Shown here piece by piece: positions 36,201 through 47,197 of a stretch of 64,000 nucleotides of DNA (positions are counted from its first letter, which is position 1; each line of letters begins with the position of its first letter). A program made the translations under genes and the position numbers. Source of the DNA: Scatophagus argus. Its lineage: Eukaryota > Chordata > Actinopteri > Scatophagidae. Location of the stretch: positions 4,107,408 through 4,171,407 of the forward strand of contig NC_058513.1 of NCBI RefSeq assembly GCF_020382885.2, in the 5' to 3' direction. Under the pieces are notes generated by a model that was not told the origin of the DNA, made no database searches, and saw only the letters and a program-made list of their open reading frames with translations.

Positions 36201-36442
36201 CCCAACATATCCTTCGGCCATAAATGCTGCAGCTGGAGTCCATGGGCTCCCTTTTGTACCCCTGAGGAAAATTTGTATTTTTGTATAAACTTGATCTTTA
36301 GGGCTGCAACTAAGAATTATCTTAACAAATCATTTATAACAGCAAGTCCTCACATTTGAAAAGCTGAAACTAGCAAATGTTTCTACTAATTATGTTTCTA
36401 ATTATTTCTACTTTAAAATAACTGGAATGATTAATCATTTAT
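33300..36442. other. non-coding DNA of U2
   Basis: It matches U1 except for 34128-34709 (replaced) and 35997 onward (absent from U1). A dispersed-repeat copy lies at 35490-35765. No exon was recognised. Confidence 0.6.
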
Positions 36443-36800
36443 GGGGCGGCACGGTGGTGCAGTGGTTAGCACTGTCGCCTCATAGCAAGGTTCCAGGTTC
36501 GAATCCCGGTCTAGGTCCTTCTATGTGGAGTTTGCATGTTCTCCCTGTGCCTGCGTGGGTTTTCTCCGGGTACTCCGGCTTCCTCCCACAATACCAAAAA
36601 CATACACATTAGGTTAATTGGCTACTCTAAATTGCCCCTGAGTGTGAGAGTGTGTGGTTGTCTGTCTTTGTGTGTTGGCCCTGCGATTGACTGGCGACCA
36701 GTCCAGGGTGAACCCCGCCTCTCGCCCGTAGTCAGCTGGGATAGGCTCCAGCTCCCCCGCGACCCTGACGGATAAGCGGTATAGAAAATGGATGGATGGA
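36443..36800 (+). repeat. SINE-like repeat with pol III box-like words and GGAT tail
   Basis: It opens with 'ggcggcacggtggtgcag', has an A-box-like TGGTTAGCAC near 36463 and a perfect B-box-like GGTTCGAATCCC at 36496-36507. The long body follows ('gtttgcatgttctccctgtg', 'gactggcgaccagtccaggg', 'gctgggataggctccagc') and it ends in GGATGGATGG repeats. This is a very common teleost interspersed repeat. The tRNA-like head is suggestive of SINE origin; the family name is not certain. Confidence 0.8.
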
Positions 36801-37129
36801 CGGATGGATTAATAATTTATCAACAGAGCTTGTGACTACATTTTTCTACCCACAAAAGAGAGAACATTCATGTGGACTTAAAGAAGGTCAGTATTAGAAG
36901 ATGATGAATTGTCATGTCCACAGTCTAAACAGGAAGCTTCATTGTCAAATGACTGTCTTGTATTCACATAAAATATATCTGTGGCAAAACAAACTAAAAA
37001 ATAAAAACAACAAAATGAAAAAACATTCAAAGATTTCAAAACTAGACAAGAACATTTGTCAAAGACTGCTAGTTGTCCTTAAGCTTTTGGATGAGCCACG
37101 CTTTTCAATTTACTCCATGATTGTCTGTG
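36801..37129. other. non-coding DNA
   Basis: AT-rich; the 101-codon frame at 36901 has no domain. It is absent from U1 and U3. Confidence 0.6.
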
Positions 37130-37609
37130 TGTGTGCTTTTTTGAGTTTTGCTTTAATTAATAAACACTGTTGTTCGGACCTCTGCCTCGCATCTCAGCCT
37201 TTTTGACTCTGCGTTGGGGTTCAGCTCTCCCTGCGTCAGTGACGGCGCCATTTTGTGACAGAAAGCTCTGACCAGTATGAACCATGCAGAGTCTCCTTTT
37301 TGGGGCACCAGACTGCCAATCAGGCCCCCTCCCAGTCTGGGCCACCTCTGGAAGGTGCACATGTGCCGAGGTCCAGGGGAGGCCTGCATCCTGCGACAGG
37401 CTCCCCACTGCCGGTTCCAGCTCTGCGGACCAGGCGGCCAGCCGCCGTGGAGATCAACGCTCCTGTCCCGGCTCTGCGGACCAGGCCGCACGCTGCGCAG
37501 AGATCGGCTTTCGCAGAGATCAGAGACAGCTTTAAGGACACATTTTCACTTCAACAGAATGTTGCAAGGAGGTTGTACACAAGATGATTTAAGTCAAGTC
37601 AACGACTAG
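37130..37609 (+). mobile_element. second LTR/gag relic (sushi-like), U2 copy
   Basis: The partial LTR end (AATAAACACTGTTGTTCGGA, CT-rich U5, closing TGTGACA at 37260) is followed 16 bp later by an open frame (37277-37609, 110 codons) starting MNHAESPFWGTRLPIRPP. It is related to, but clearly diverged from, the relic at 39740-40195, so it is a different insertion of the same family. It is truncated at both ends. Its left edge is the point where U3 begins. Confidence 0.65.
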
Positions 37610-38505
37610 TCCAACATCGAACACAGGTGAATTTGAGTAAAGACTAAAGAAGAAGTAAAAAGGGGGGTCAGGATGAAGTTAAGTCCAGATGTTGAGGTCA
37701 GTTGTATCTAGTTAAGTGGAACAACCTTTCCTTTTTGGTACCATTTGAAGCAAAGTCACACACTAATGTTAGCAGGAATATCAGCTGTGAGTGCACAGAG
37801 TTGATCCTTTGTTGACAGAATTGATATTAGCACAGATAATGTGATGTCCAAGTAATAGAGGTGCTCAGTTAATACTCCCAACATTTCATGGTTATATTTT
37901 GCTGCTGTCCTCCCACATGACAAGAGAGAATGTGAAGCAATAGTAACTGTATCCTCTATTTTACAGAGGTTTAGTAAATAAGGAAAAGGCTTTCCATGCC
38001 GTTTGGCTGATGGGAATGTATTGATGGTTGTAATTTTTACCTAGTGATGGCGCAAGATGAAAGCTCAGGATATCAATGAAGTTACAACAAAATTACAATT
38101 CATCCTTTGGGCACCATTCGTGAGTGTGCCAGACTGGATGGCAATCTATGCATGAGACTGTGAGACATTTTACAGGGTAAGTAGAAACTCGGACCTGCTA
38201 GTGACCTGCTGGTCAGAATGTCAGCATGTTGACATTCTGACCTGTGACTCAGCATTCATTAAAGTATTATTAAATAAGTTGCCTGCTCAGTGCTAAGAAG
38301 CCAGACAGCAACCACATCTGAACTCTGTCTTCATTGTGATTTCCACTACACGAGAAGTTTTGTGAAATTAAACCTAAGTTGTAGCTATTTGTGGATATTT
38401 ACTTTGGTTCCTTTTTTTTTAAACTGCATGTTGTGCTTTATGTTATATGGTTTCGAATTAACCTGCCACGATACTAAATCAGCTGCAGCAGTCACTAACA
38501 GACTT
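37610..38505. other. non-coding DNA with dispersed-repeat pieces
   Basis: About 37760-38160 has the words 'ctaatgttagcaggaatatc', 'ctagtgatggcgcaagatg' and 'gactggatggcaatctatg' of the dispersed repeat. The Gmr1-like element in U3 inserted at the site equivalent to about 38155 ('catgagactgtgagac'). Confidence 0.6.
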
Positions 38506-39253
38506 TCAGTGAAGCAGCATTGTGGCTACCTTATCAAAGTCTCTTGGACATTCAATAACGGCAAACCTAATCAATAACTTGTCCTGGTGAGGAGCGACGG
38601 GGATGGAGAGACGAAATAGGGGAGAGGGTGTACCCACAGAGAGGCAGAGAGTCTGAAGTGATGCATCAGAGAGAACCGTGTAGAAGTGATCACGGAGAGG
38701 CTTCAGAAGGCTGCAGGTGGGAGGTAAATAAGGGCATTGGTATGATGACAACGATAACATGCATGGTGACAATATTGTCCCATGCAGAAAGGGAGAGACG
38801 ACAAAGGCAGGCAAGAGCAGCAAGGGAAAGAACGAATGATCACCTCAGCAGCACATAGCGGGGCGGCTGAGTGCGAAAATCATTCAGATGGTGATACGAG
38901 CATGAAATGGTGCATGTGCTTCACCATTAGCCTTATTATTAAGATGTTAACATTAGTCAAATGAAAATCCAACATGGTCAACATTTTTTGGTTTGGAAAG
39001 AAACTTCATCTTGCAGTACATTTTAAACAAGGAAATAAAGCGATTTGGCATGAAATGTTGATGGAACAGTGAATAGGTCAAGTACACAGCAAAATGACAT
39101 GACAAGCTCAATTTTTTTTAAAATTGGCGCTTATGCGTTTTGGAAAAGAGCTCTTCATTTGTAGAGTCAATTCCTGTTTTGAAACACTTACACATTCTAT
39201 TTATACATTGTCTTGGTTTGTTTTATTTATTCATCAGTTTTGGAAGGTTTAAA

Positions 39254-39628
39254 TCAATTTGCAGTATCAGTAGTACTGGACCAGCCATACATGTTGACTG
39301 CATAGCTCTCTAAGGTCTGCATATTAGTGCCATGATTGACTGGTGGATGTTGGCAAAGTTTTGAGAAGAGAAATGTGGCCTCATCATACACATTCCAAGT
39401 GTCCCGAGCAGACTTATTTAACTTGCCTTCAAATGTTGACACAACATCAGAACCAATAAAAGCACAGAAGAACAGGATTCCTCCTGCTTTTTCTAGCCCA
39501 AGTGTAGAGCAGATTTCATGAACGGATCTATTTATATTTTCAGGCTTAGTCCTTGACCAAAGACAATTCAGTTTTGCAAGAACCGACTCTTGAAGGGAAT
39601 GAAAACAGAATCCCGCCACTACAATCAC
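39254..39628 (-). pseudogene. relic of an uncharacterised repetitive-protein domain (U2 copy)
   Basis: Near-identical to the U1 copy at 18879-19253; differences include STLGLEKAGG and STFEGKLNKS. The core again reads IGSDVV, lacking the expected Cys. Preserved only by recent duplication; no exon context. Confidence 0.4.
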
Positions 39629-39739
39629 ATATGTTTCATTTAATCAAAACCTTGCTGCCATAGAGGACTGAATCGTTTGCATGCACAAATGTTCGTGTCT
39701 TTCTCTTCATGAGTGCAGGGAGATCCATTGTTGAGACAC

Positions 39740-40195
39740 TGTCATGCTTGGTGTTTTCTGCTGTGCTTTGTCTTTTGGTTTTGAGTCCATGTGTCATGTT
39801 CCATGTGTGTTTTGTGTTTCCATGTATTAGGTTCAAGGATTATGTCCTGTTTGATTTTGAAAGTCCTCCGTTCAGGTCAGGAAAGCTTTTGTCTTGCCGG
39901 GAGTTTTTTGCCACAGTATTTTCTTAGATCCCTGGTCACAGTAAGAGTGAGCCTGTTTTGTTTAGTTTTTTGATTTTTGAAAATAAAGACCATTGTTCGG
40001 ACCTCTGCCTCGCCTACCTGCCTTTTTGACTCTGCATCGGGGCTCAGCCTTTTTCTGCGTCAGCGACGCAAATTGTGACAGAACGCACTGACCAGAATGA
40101 ACTCCGCAGAGTCTCCTTATGCGGGCACCGGACTGGCGACCCGGCTTCCCAGTTTGGTCGACCTCTGGGAGGAGCAGATGTGCCGCTTCAGGTAG
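39740..40195 (+). mobile_element. Tf1/sushi-like LTR plus gag start (U2 copy)
   Basis: LTR-like 39740-40080 (TGTCA ... TGACA, 341 bp as in U1), then the 32-codon gag start 40097-40195 ending in TAG. Same truncation points as U1, so it is one ancestral insertion carried by the duplication. Confidence 0.65.
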
Positions 40196-41066
40196 CAGTG
40201 TTGATGGTCGATAGTTTAGTATGTTCAAAGTTTTTGAAAAGTTGAAAGGTAAGCTTTTTCACATTTTCCATCTCTAACGAGGATCTTCTCACAGAGAAGG
40301 AATATTGAGATCTGACCAACAAAAGAACAGCGTCAGAAGTATCAGCAGTAATAGCACTACAAAGGAACGAAGAATGTACACCTTCTTTTTTCTACTTTTA
40401 TCATTCAGTGTTTGGGGTGTGACGATCCTCCAAATCCATGGTTTGATTTGACTTTAAATTTCTCGGTCACAGTTTTAAATTTAATCTTTTTTTTTCAGCA
40501 CTGGCAGCTATGACCTTCAAGTCTTGATTTGTAAAGATCAACGGATGACTGCATGTGTGTTCTAGTAAAACTGAAGTGCTGGATTTTTTTCCCTTTTGCA
40601 CAGTGTGCAACAATATTCAAGTAATCTTTATGCTATACATTAGCACATGTACATGCTGATGAAATGCATGAATACATACCCTAACCCTAACTGTTGGCAA
40701 TAATTCCTATAATAATATAATTACAGTATGATACTATAAAACACAATATCATATTCAATACCAACAATTACGTCAGAATAAAACACAGTAAAACCATTTT
40801 ATTGTTAAATATAAGCATAAATTATGTTGCTGCAAAACAAGTAAATGCTGTAGCTGACCAGCAAAGCTTCAAAAAACAGTAAAAATGTAACAGAGATACT
40901 CCCTCTATTTGGATTCTCTGGCTCTCTGTCCCCTTATAGATCAGCACTGTGAAGATGGCACCACCATGTAGAACTCCATGTTTAGTACTTCTTAAATCAG
41001 GCAAATTCTTCTTATTTCTCTTATTTTTAAGGTAAAAGTTGTGATACATATCTTTTTTTTCAGAAT
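40196..41066. other. non-coding DNA downstream of coiled-coil copy 2
   Basis: Shared with U1 and U3. A unit-specific junction at 40676 contains ACCCTAACCCTAAC where U3 has about 50 bp of other sequence. Confidence 0.6.
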
Positions 41067-41072
41067 TTTATT
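41067..41072 (-). terminator. poly(A) signal of coiled-coil gene copy 2
   Basis: AATAAA on the minus strand, 83 bp beyond the predicted stop, same position as in the other units. Confidence 0.6.
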
Positions 41073-41154
41073 TAAATTCTGTTTTCAAGAAAGACATGAA
41101 AGTAGGAGCAAGTAGAGAGAAAGAGAGAAGGAAAGATACGAAGAGGAGGTGGTC

Positions 41155-43511
41155 TTAGGGGTTAGGGTAAAGGGTGGGGTGAGTTGAGGGAGGCGAGTCG
41201 TCCTGAAAAGGACAAGTAGCAGAAAAACTGCCTTTGCTGCTGTTCCATTTCTGCAGCCTGCAGCTCCACAAGTTCTTCTTCTGCTTGGGTTCTGCCTTTG
41301 CTTTTGTCAGTTGCTGTAAAGAGAAAAACAGTGTGTTTTATTTCACGTCCACAAGTCCAATGAAAAATACTGTTAGAATCAAAAAGATGAGATGTGACTG
41401 CTTACCTGAAGCTGGAAGGGAATCTTTGTGAGGTGCTGGAGCTCCTTTTTCCTCTCTGCTTCTTCATTGTTCCATATTTTCTCTTTCACCAGCAGCGTCT
41501 CCTCCAGATCTCTCTTTTCTTGTTTCCACTGCTGGGCTCTTCTCTCCCAAGTCTCAGACAATAGAAAGAGCTCCTTTGTGGACTGAAGCTGACTGTCTGA
41601 GAGCTCCTTCTCAAAGCTCTGTTTTGCCTGGGAAAACTGTTTCTGGAAGCTCCTTTCTTTTTCTTCCAGCACTTTCTTGAAGCCCTTCTCTTGCTCTAAG
41701 AGCTTCTTCTGGTGGCTCACATTACTTTCAGCCAACTGACTTTGGATCTTCTGCTCCAAAGCCTCACATGTCTGTCTGCTCTGTTTCAGAGCTGACTGTG
41801 TGACGCCCAACTGGGCCAAAGTGTCAGTGTGAGCCTTAGCAAGGGCTCTTTTGTCATCAGCTCTGCTGACCAGCTTATCTTTCTCTTGGAGGACTTCCTC
41901 AAGCTGGCTGACTTTCCTCTGCCACTTTTCTTCCACGCTTTTCAGTTTAGTGGACTTTTTCCACTCATCAAGAGATGCTTTCACCCCCTCTGCTTCTTTG
42001 TGCTTCAGTATGTTCTCTTTCACCAGCAGCGTCTCCTCCAGATCTCTCTTTTCTTGTTTCCACTGCTGGGCTCTTATCTCCCAAGTCTCAGACAATAGAA
42101 AGAGCTCCTTTGTGGACTGAAGCTGACTGTCTGAGAGCTCCTTCTTAAAGCTCTGGTTTGCCTGGGAAAGCTCTTTCTGGAAGGTCTTTTCTTTTTCTTC
42201 CATCTCTTTCTGGAAGGTCTTTTCTTTTTCTTCCAGCTCTCTCTGGAAATGTCGCTCTTTTGCTTCCAGTTTTTTCTTGAAGCCCTTCTCTTGCCCTAAG
42301 AGCTTCTTCTGGTGGCTCACATTATTTTTAGCCATCTGACTTTGGATCTTCTGCTCCAAAGCCTCACATGTCTGTCTGCTCTGTTTCAGAGCTGACTGTG
42401 TGACGACCAGCTGGGCCAAAGTGTCAGTGTGAGCCTCAGCATGAGCTCTTCTTTTGTTATCAGCCTGCCTGACCAGCTTATCTTTCTGTAGGAGGAGTTC
42501 CTCAAGCTGGCTGACTTTCCTCTGCCACTTTTCTTCCAGGCTTTTCCGTTCAGTGGACTTTTTCCACTCATCATGAGATGCTTTCACCCCCTCTGCTTCT
42601 TTGTGCTTCAGTATGTTCTCTTTCACCAGCAGTGTCTTCTCTAGATCTCTCTTTTCTTGTTTCCACTGCTGGGCTCTTCTCTCCCAAGTCTCAGACAATA
42701 GGAAGAGCTCCTTTGAGGACTGAAGCTGACTGTCTGAGAGCTCCTTCTTAAAGCTCTGTTTTGCCTGGGAAAGCTCTTTCTGGAAGCTCCTTTCTTTTTC
42801 TTCCATCTCTTTCTGGAAGGTCGTTTCTTTTTCTTCCATCTCTTTCTGGAAGCTCCTTTCTTTTTCTTCCATCTCTTTCTGGAAGGTCTTTTCTTTTTCT
42901 TCCAGTTGTCTCTGGAAACTCCTCACTTTTTCTTCAAGCTCTTTCTTGAAGCCCTTCTCTTGCTCTAAGAGCTTCTTCTGGTGGCTCACATTACTTCCAG
43001 CCAACTGACTTTGGATCTTCTGCTCCAAAGCCTCACAGGTCTGTCTGCTCTGTTTCAAAGCTGACTCTGTGACACCCAGCTGGGCCAAGGTATCAATGTG
43101 AGCCTTAGCACGGGCTCTTCTTTTGTTATCAGCCTGCCTGACCAGCTTATCTTTCTGTAGGAGGAGTTCCTCAAGCTGGCTGACTTTCCTCTGCCACTTT
43201 TCTTCCACACTGTTCAGTTTGGTGGACTTTTTCCATTCATCAAGAGATGCTCTCACCCTCTCTGTTTCTTTGCTCTGAGCGTGGAGCCTCTGTCTTACAT
43301 AGAAGATCTCCTCTTCTTTCTTTTTCAGTTCATGCTCTGCCTTCTCACGCTCTTTCTTGATAGCTGTGTAGTAATTTTCCTCTAGAGCAGAGAGGTTGCG
43401 CTGAAGACAGCTGATTTTGTTTTCTTTGCGTCTGATCTCGTCTTTGGCTTCTTGGAGCTCAGCCTTTAATTTTTTATTTTCCTCATCAAAGGAAATGTCC
43501 TCCATTTCCAT
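41155..43511 (-). CDS. coiled-coil repeat protein, copy 2 (three modules)
   Basis: Function unknown. The longest copy, about 754 residues: exon A 41406-43511 (702 codons), a 92-bp intron (CAG|GTAAGC ... TTTACAG), exon B 41155-41313. Head 1-86 is followed by module 1 (about 87-309, four 11-residue repeats: EEKEKTFQKEM, EEKERSFQKEM, EEKETTFQKEM, then EEKERSFQKEL), module 2 (310-510, exactly 201 residues, opening KASHDEWKKSTERK) and module 3 (511-702, opening KASLDEWKKSTKLK). A long parallel coiled coil is the obvious structure; no enzymatic motif, transmembrane helix or targeting signal is visible. A true first exon is expected upstream because the ATG sits just behind a splice acceptor. Exon B also has a second open frame (see findings), so the C-terminus is less certain than the coil. 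Confidence 0.75.
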
Positions 43512-43772
43512 GATGTCCGCCTGTGTGAAATACATTTGAAGAAATACATGAAAACATCTTCATTTCACAGATTAAGAAAAGTGTTGGTGTTTGTTTTTTT
43601 GTCCATTTATTTGACAGTGACACCAAAAGCGAAAGAGTTTGTATGTGAAAAGACTTTACATTATGAACTTGTAATTAGTAGGAAATATAATCTCATTCAT
43701 CAAATCATTAATCATTAATTAAATCAGTTTTAACAGCTGAAGCTTTTGAGGAAAAAAACTATGAACAAACAG
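43512..43772. other. probable intron or 5' region of coiled-coil copy 2
   Basis: Same acceptor as in U1 just before the start codon. No first exon or promoter recognised. Confidence 0.5.
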
Positions 43773-43997
43773 TTAAACAAGAGGAAGTTTCTCTCCAAGA
43801 GCAGTAGTGACTAAAATGTGTAAAGTGTCTCCTGGTTTGAACATCTCACCCAGCTGGGTTGGCTGTCTCTTCTCTCCATGGTGGTGGATGATACTGACAA
43901 CGAGCACGTGAGACGCAGGATAGGTTGTAGAAGTACGATTTCTTTGGTCGATCAGATAATTTCCTCTGAAGACACACACGTTTTCTTTGTTCGACTG
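43773..43997 (-). CDS. unidentified terminal exon (U2 copy)
   Basis: 74 open codons after the same acceptor as in U1, ending in TAA. One amino-acid difference from U1 and U3 (DQRNRTSTTY against DQRNLTSTTY). Family not recognised; it may be the end of an upstream gene or an alternative exon. Confidence 0.35.
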   Translation of the reverse strand, partial: QSNKENVCVFRGNYLIDQRNRTSTTYPASHVLVVSIIHHHGEKRQPTQLGEMFKPGDTLHILVTTALGEKLPLV

Positions 43998-44039
43998 CTG
44001 AGGGTGAAGCGAGTGTGTTGGTTCTGAGTGAATGTACAC

Positions 44040-45183
44040 AGTAGATATAGACTGTTAGAGTTCCATTCTAGAATGGATTGCATGTATGCAATGTTCTGAG
44101 TCTTCCACCATTGGTGGAAAGCAGCCAAATACGTTTTACTGTACTCAAGGTACAACCTTGAATTACCTTGCTTTACCCAAATCCACCACATATTGTTAAT
44201 GGTTAAACAGTGGTAGCCAACTTTTTCGGTTTGTGGCTCAAAAAATTGTATCTGGTTGCGGCTCCTTGCCATGTTTTCAAGTGTGTTTCCATCTATCTAT
44301 GAGATCACATGAAAGTTTTTATGCTTGGCTGAGTTGGTTGGTTGTGTGTTTGAGTAAAGGTTCTGTTATTCCCTTGATGTCAGGCATTCAAAGTGAAAGC
44401 GGTATTTGCAAACTGAGCCTACATTCTCTCTAATCTAATTTATTGCACTTTTCGTTCATATGTTGTTTTCTCAACACCACTATGTGAGGCCAATCGTTTC
44501 ATTGTTTAATGTGTTTAACGTGTTTCAGAATGACTCATAAAAAACATGGATGATGTTAATATAGCGGGATGATTATAATTAAATGTTTGAAAGTCTGAAG
44601 TTTTGCTGGAGCAGAGGCCTGTGCTGAGTTTATGAAACCTGTTGAAAACCTGGTGTTTTGCTCCATAAAACTGCCCCTGATAATTTTCAGCTAAGCCAGA
44701 ACAAAGCCTTTTGCTATTGCTCTTTTAAGAGAATGTTTATTTGTTTGTCTGAGTCAGATATGTCAGAACCAAGTCTAATGGATTATAAAAGAATGTCAAG
44801 AGCGATTAGATCAAAAAAGTGCAGCCTTGCATTTTCTGTGTGACTGTGTCTTGTGTCTTGTGTCACACCCATCAGAGGGGTAATGCTACCAGCTTCAGTT
44901 ATTTGATTACGAGAACTTGTGTAAATGCGTCTGTCCAGTGAAAGCGAACAGTTCAAGCATGAGTACAAACCATGCAAAGGTTTCAGAGTAAGCCTGTCTT
45001 TCTTCACCGACAGCTGACAGTTAATGGAAGTACTTTCATCTGATGCCATCCCCCATAAGAATTTGGAAAAGACAGAACCAAAGAAAATGCCACCACAAGC
45101 CTTTGAGCACCTGTTAAGTGTTATTGAAAGTGGTGAGCTAAAAAGAATGAAGTGCAGTCCTGCTGTCTTATTAATGAGAAGTA
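44040..45183. other. non-coding end of U2
   Basis: Follows U1 22925-24072 with small indels. It stops at 'ttattaatgaga', where U1 and U3 continue 'tgctgtaccac'. No exon supported. Confidence 0.6.
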
Positions 45184-45665
45184 AGTGTGTGCTTTTTTGA
45201 GTTTTGCTTTAATTAATAAACACTGTTGTTCGGACCTCTGCCTCGCATCTCAGCCTTTTTGACTCTGCATTGGGGTTCAGCTCTCCCTGCGTCAGTGACT
45301 GCGCCATTTTGTGACAGAAAGCTCTGACCAGTATGAACCATGCAGAGTCTCCTTTTTGGGGCACCAGACTGCCAATCAGGCCCCCTCCCAGTCTGGGCCA
45401 CCTCTGGAAGGTGCACATGTGCCGAGGTCCAGGGGAGGCCTGCATCCTGCGACAGGCTCCCCACTGCCGGTTCCAGCCCTGCGGACCAGGCGGCCAGCCG
45501 CCGTGGAGATCAACGCTCCTGTCCCGGCTCTGCGGACCAGGCCGCACGCTGCGCAGAGATCGGCTTTCGCAGAGATCAGAGACAGCTTTAAGGACACATT
45601 TTCACTTCAACAGAATGTTGCAAGGAGGTTGTACACAAGATGATTTAAGTCAAGTCAACGACTAG
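45184..45665 (+). mobile_element. second LTR/gag relic (sushi-like), U3 copy
   Basis: Almost identical to 37130-37609: LTR end closing TGTGACA at 45316 and 110 open codons from 45333 (one visible change, RFQPCGPG against RFQLCGPG). Its left edge coincides with the U2/U3 breakpoint. Confidence 0.65.
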
Positions 45666-46205
45666 TCTAACATCGAACACAGGTGAATTTGAGTAAAGAC
45701 TAAAGAAGAAGTAAAAAGGGGGGTCAGGATGAAGTTAAGTCCAGATGTTGAGGTCAGTTGTATCTAGTTAAGTGGAACAACCTTTCCTTTTTGGTACCGT
45801 TTGAAGCAAAGTCACACACTAATGTTAGCAGGAATATCAGCTGTGAGTGCACAGAGTTGATCCTTTGTTGACAGAATTGATATTAGCACATATAATGAGA
45901 TGTCCAAGTAATAGAGGTGCTCAGTTAATACTCCCAACATTTCATGGTTATATTTTGCTGCTGTCCTCCCACACGACAAGAGAGAATGTGAAGCAATAGT
46001 AACTTTATCCTCTATTTTACAAAGGTTTAGTAAATAAGGAAAAGGCTTTCCATGCCGTTTGGCTGACGGGAATGTATTGATGGTTGTAATTTTTACCTAG
46101 TGATGGCGCAAGATGAAAGCTATATCAGTGAAGTTACAACAAAATTACAATTCCTCCTTTGGGCACCATTCGTGAGTGTGCCAGACTGGATGGCAATCTA
46201 TGCAT
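45666..46205. other. non-coding DNA between gag relic and Gmr1-like element
   Basis: Matches U2 37610-38152. No exon. Includes dispersed-repeat words as in U2. Confidence 0.6.
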
Positions 46206-46210
46206 GAGAC
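46206..46210. repeat. target-site duplication of the Gmr1-like element (left)
   Basis: GAGAC here is repeated at 51653-51657 right after the 3' LTR. U2 has a single GAGAC at the empty site ('catgagactgtgagac'), although the two bases after it differ between the U3 right flank (at) and U2 (tg). Five base pairs is normal for Ty3/gypsy-class integration. Confidence 0.75.
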
Positions 46211-47144
46211 TGTGAGAAGGTGAGCATCCCCCTTCTCACGGTCTCCCACGAGGGACGCGGTTTTGATAACTTGGCCTGCGAGGCAGCGTCGGAAAATTAA
46301 AATTAAAAAGACTTTTTGGACTTTGTGGCGCATGTATACGCGGATGCGTGTGCGCACACATACACACACACGCACAAGGAGAAATGGACTCTGTCATCAG
46401 TTTATACATATTTTAAGTGCTTGGTGACATGGCGCTGTAGAATCAGCCCGCTGCATCGCTCACTCACTACAACCACAACTCACCCATGTCAGTTTTCTCC
46501 CCGGTTTAGCATCCAGGCGTGTGGTGAGGTACCCACTACTTGTCCACCTCTTCATTTCAGTTTGTAAAGACTCTGGTTTGTCATACACTCACAGTCACCT
46601 GCACTCCCGGTCCGGCTCCACTGCTCCTCTGCAGAAGCGCACGCCGCTGCAGGGGCGGATTTTATTGAGCACGGGGCAAGGGGGCACGGCCCATTGCACT
46701 CAGGGGGTATTTTCTCTATGGTGTTGGCTATGTGGTGTTTGTATAAAGTTATTGTGTGGTGTGTAAATATTTGGTGTGTGGATAAATTAAATAATGTATT
46801 ATTTATTTTTTTGTATTTACTTATTATGATTAGTGTATTGGATGGACCATTATGTCTTTTGGTAATCCCCTCCATAATGGTTTGGACCGTTTGGGCTCAA
46901 CAAGCAGCCCTATTTAAAGGAGCCTCATTTTGCTCTTGTTGTTCCTTGGGAGAACTACCATGTGCTGCTGTGAGTGTTTTTGGTTCCTGCATTGTTCCTG
47001 TCTGTGAAAACCTTGTGTTCCGGGAGAATAAAAGGGCTTTTCCTGGCACCTGACGCTTTGCTGCCTCCTACTTTCAATCTCTTCTGCCTGAATCCGATCT
47101 TGCCGAGATCCCGTTATTCGGGGAGACCACTGCGGTCCCTCACA
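46211..47144 (+). repeat. 5' LTR of the Gmr1-like element
   Basis: Begins TGTGAG and ends CTCACA. The first part contains a 9-bp inverted repeat (46212-46220 and 46231-46239) and an alternating purine-pyrimidine patch (46329-46375). A TATTTAAA box at 46911-46918 and AATAAA at 47027-47032 mark probable promoter and poly(A) signals, about 110 bp apart. Bases from about 46797 to the end are repeated at 51315-51652. Confidence 0.8.
46911..46918 (+). promoter_or_regulatory. TATA-like box of the 5' LTR
   Basis: TATTTAAA, also present at the equivalent place in the 3' LTR (about 51441), 116 bp before AATAAA. A typical spacing for an LTR promoter with a short R region. Confidence 0.5.
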
Positions 47145-47146
47145 TT

Positions 47147-47161
47147 TGGTGGCGGTGGGAT
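47147..47161 (+). promoter_or_regulatory. primer-binding site, tRNA-Leu-like
   Basis: TGGTGGCGGTGGGAT starts 2 bp after the 5' LTR, the usual spacing. It resembles the complement of the 3' end of a vertebrate tRNA-Leu (with CCA) except that three bases are missing in the middle. The tRNA assignment is from memory and the gap suggests the site is degraded or uses a variant tRNA. Confidence 0.5.
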
Positions 47162-47197
47162 CTGTGGCCATCGGAGAAGCTGGAGAGAAGAGGTGGA

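Larger units (their letters stand above)
33112..45183. repeat. tandem segmental duplication unit U2
   Basis: It shares 33112-34127 and 34710-35996 with U1, then has 2.5 kb absent from U1 (35997-38505), then follows U1 to the point equivalent to U1 24072. It ends abruptly at about 45183, where U3 starts with sequence homologous to 37130. It therefore lacks the Tc1 fragment and LINE found at the ends of U1 and U3. Confidence 0.92.

Noticed and set aside
36455..36510. Possible tRNA gene (A- and B-box-like words)
   Set aside because: No cloverleaf can be drawn around it, and it is the head of a common interspersed repeat.
37153..37541. Four overlapping 73-112 codon frames on both strands of the LTR/gag relic
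   Set aside because: Only the frame starting at 37277 has the position and start of a sushi-like Gag; the others are GC-rich shadows.
46145..46875. Frames of 76-107 codons in the 5' LTR
   Set aside because: They lie within the LTR, overlap on both strands and show no domain.
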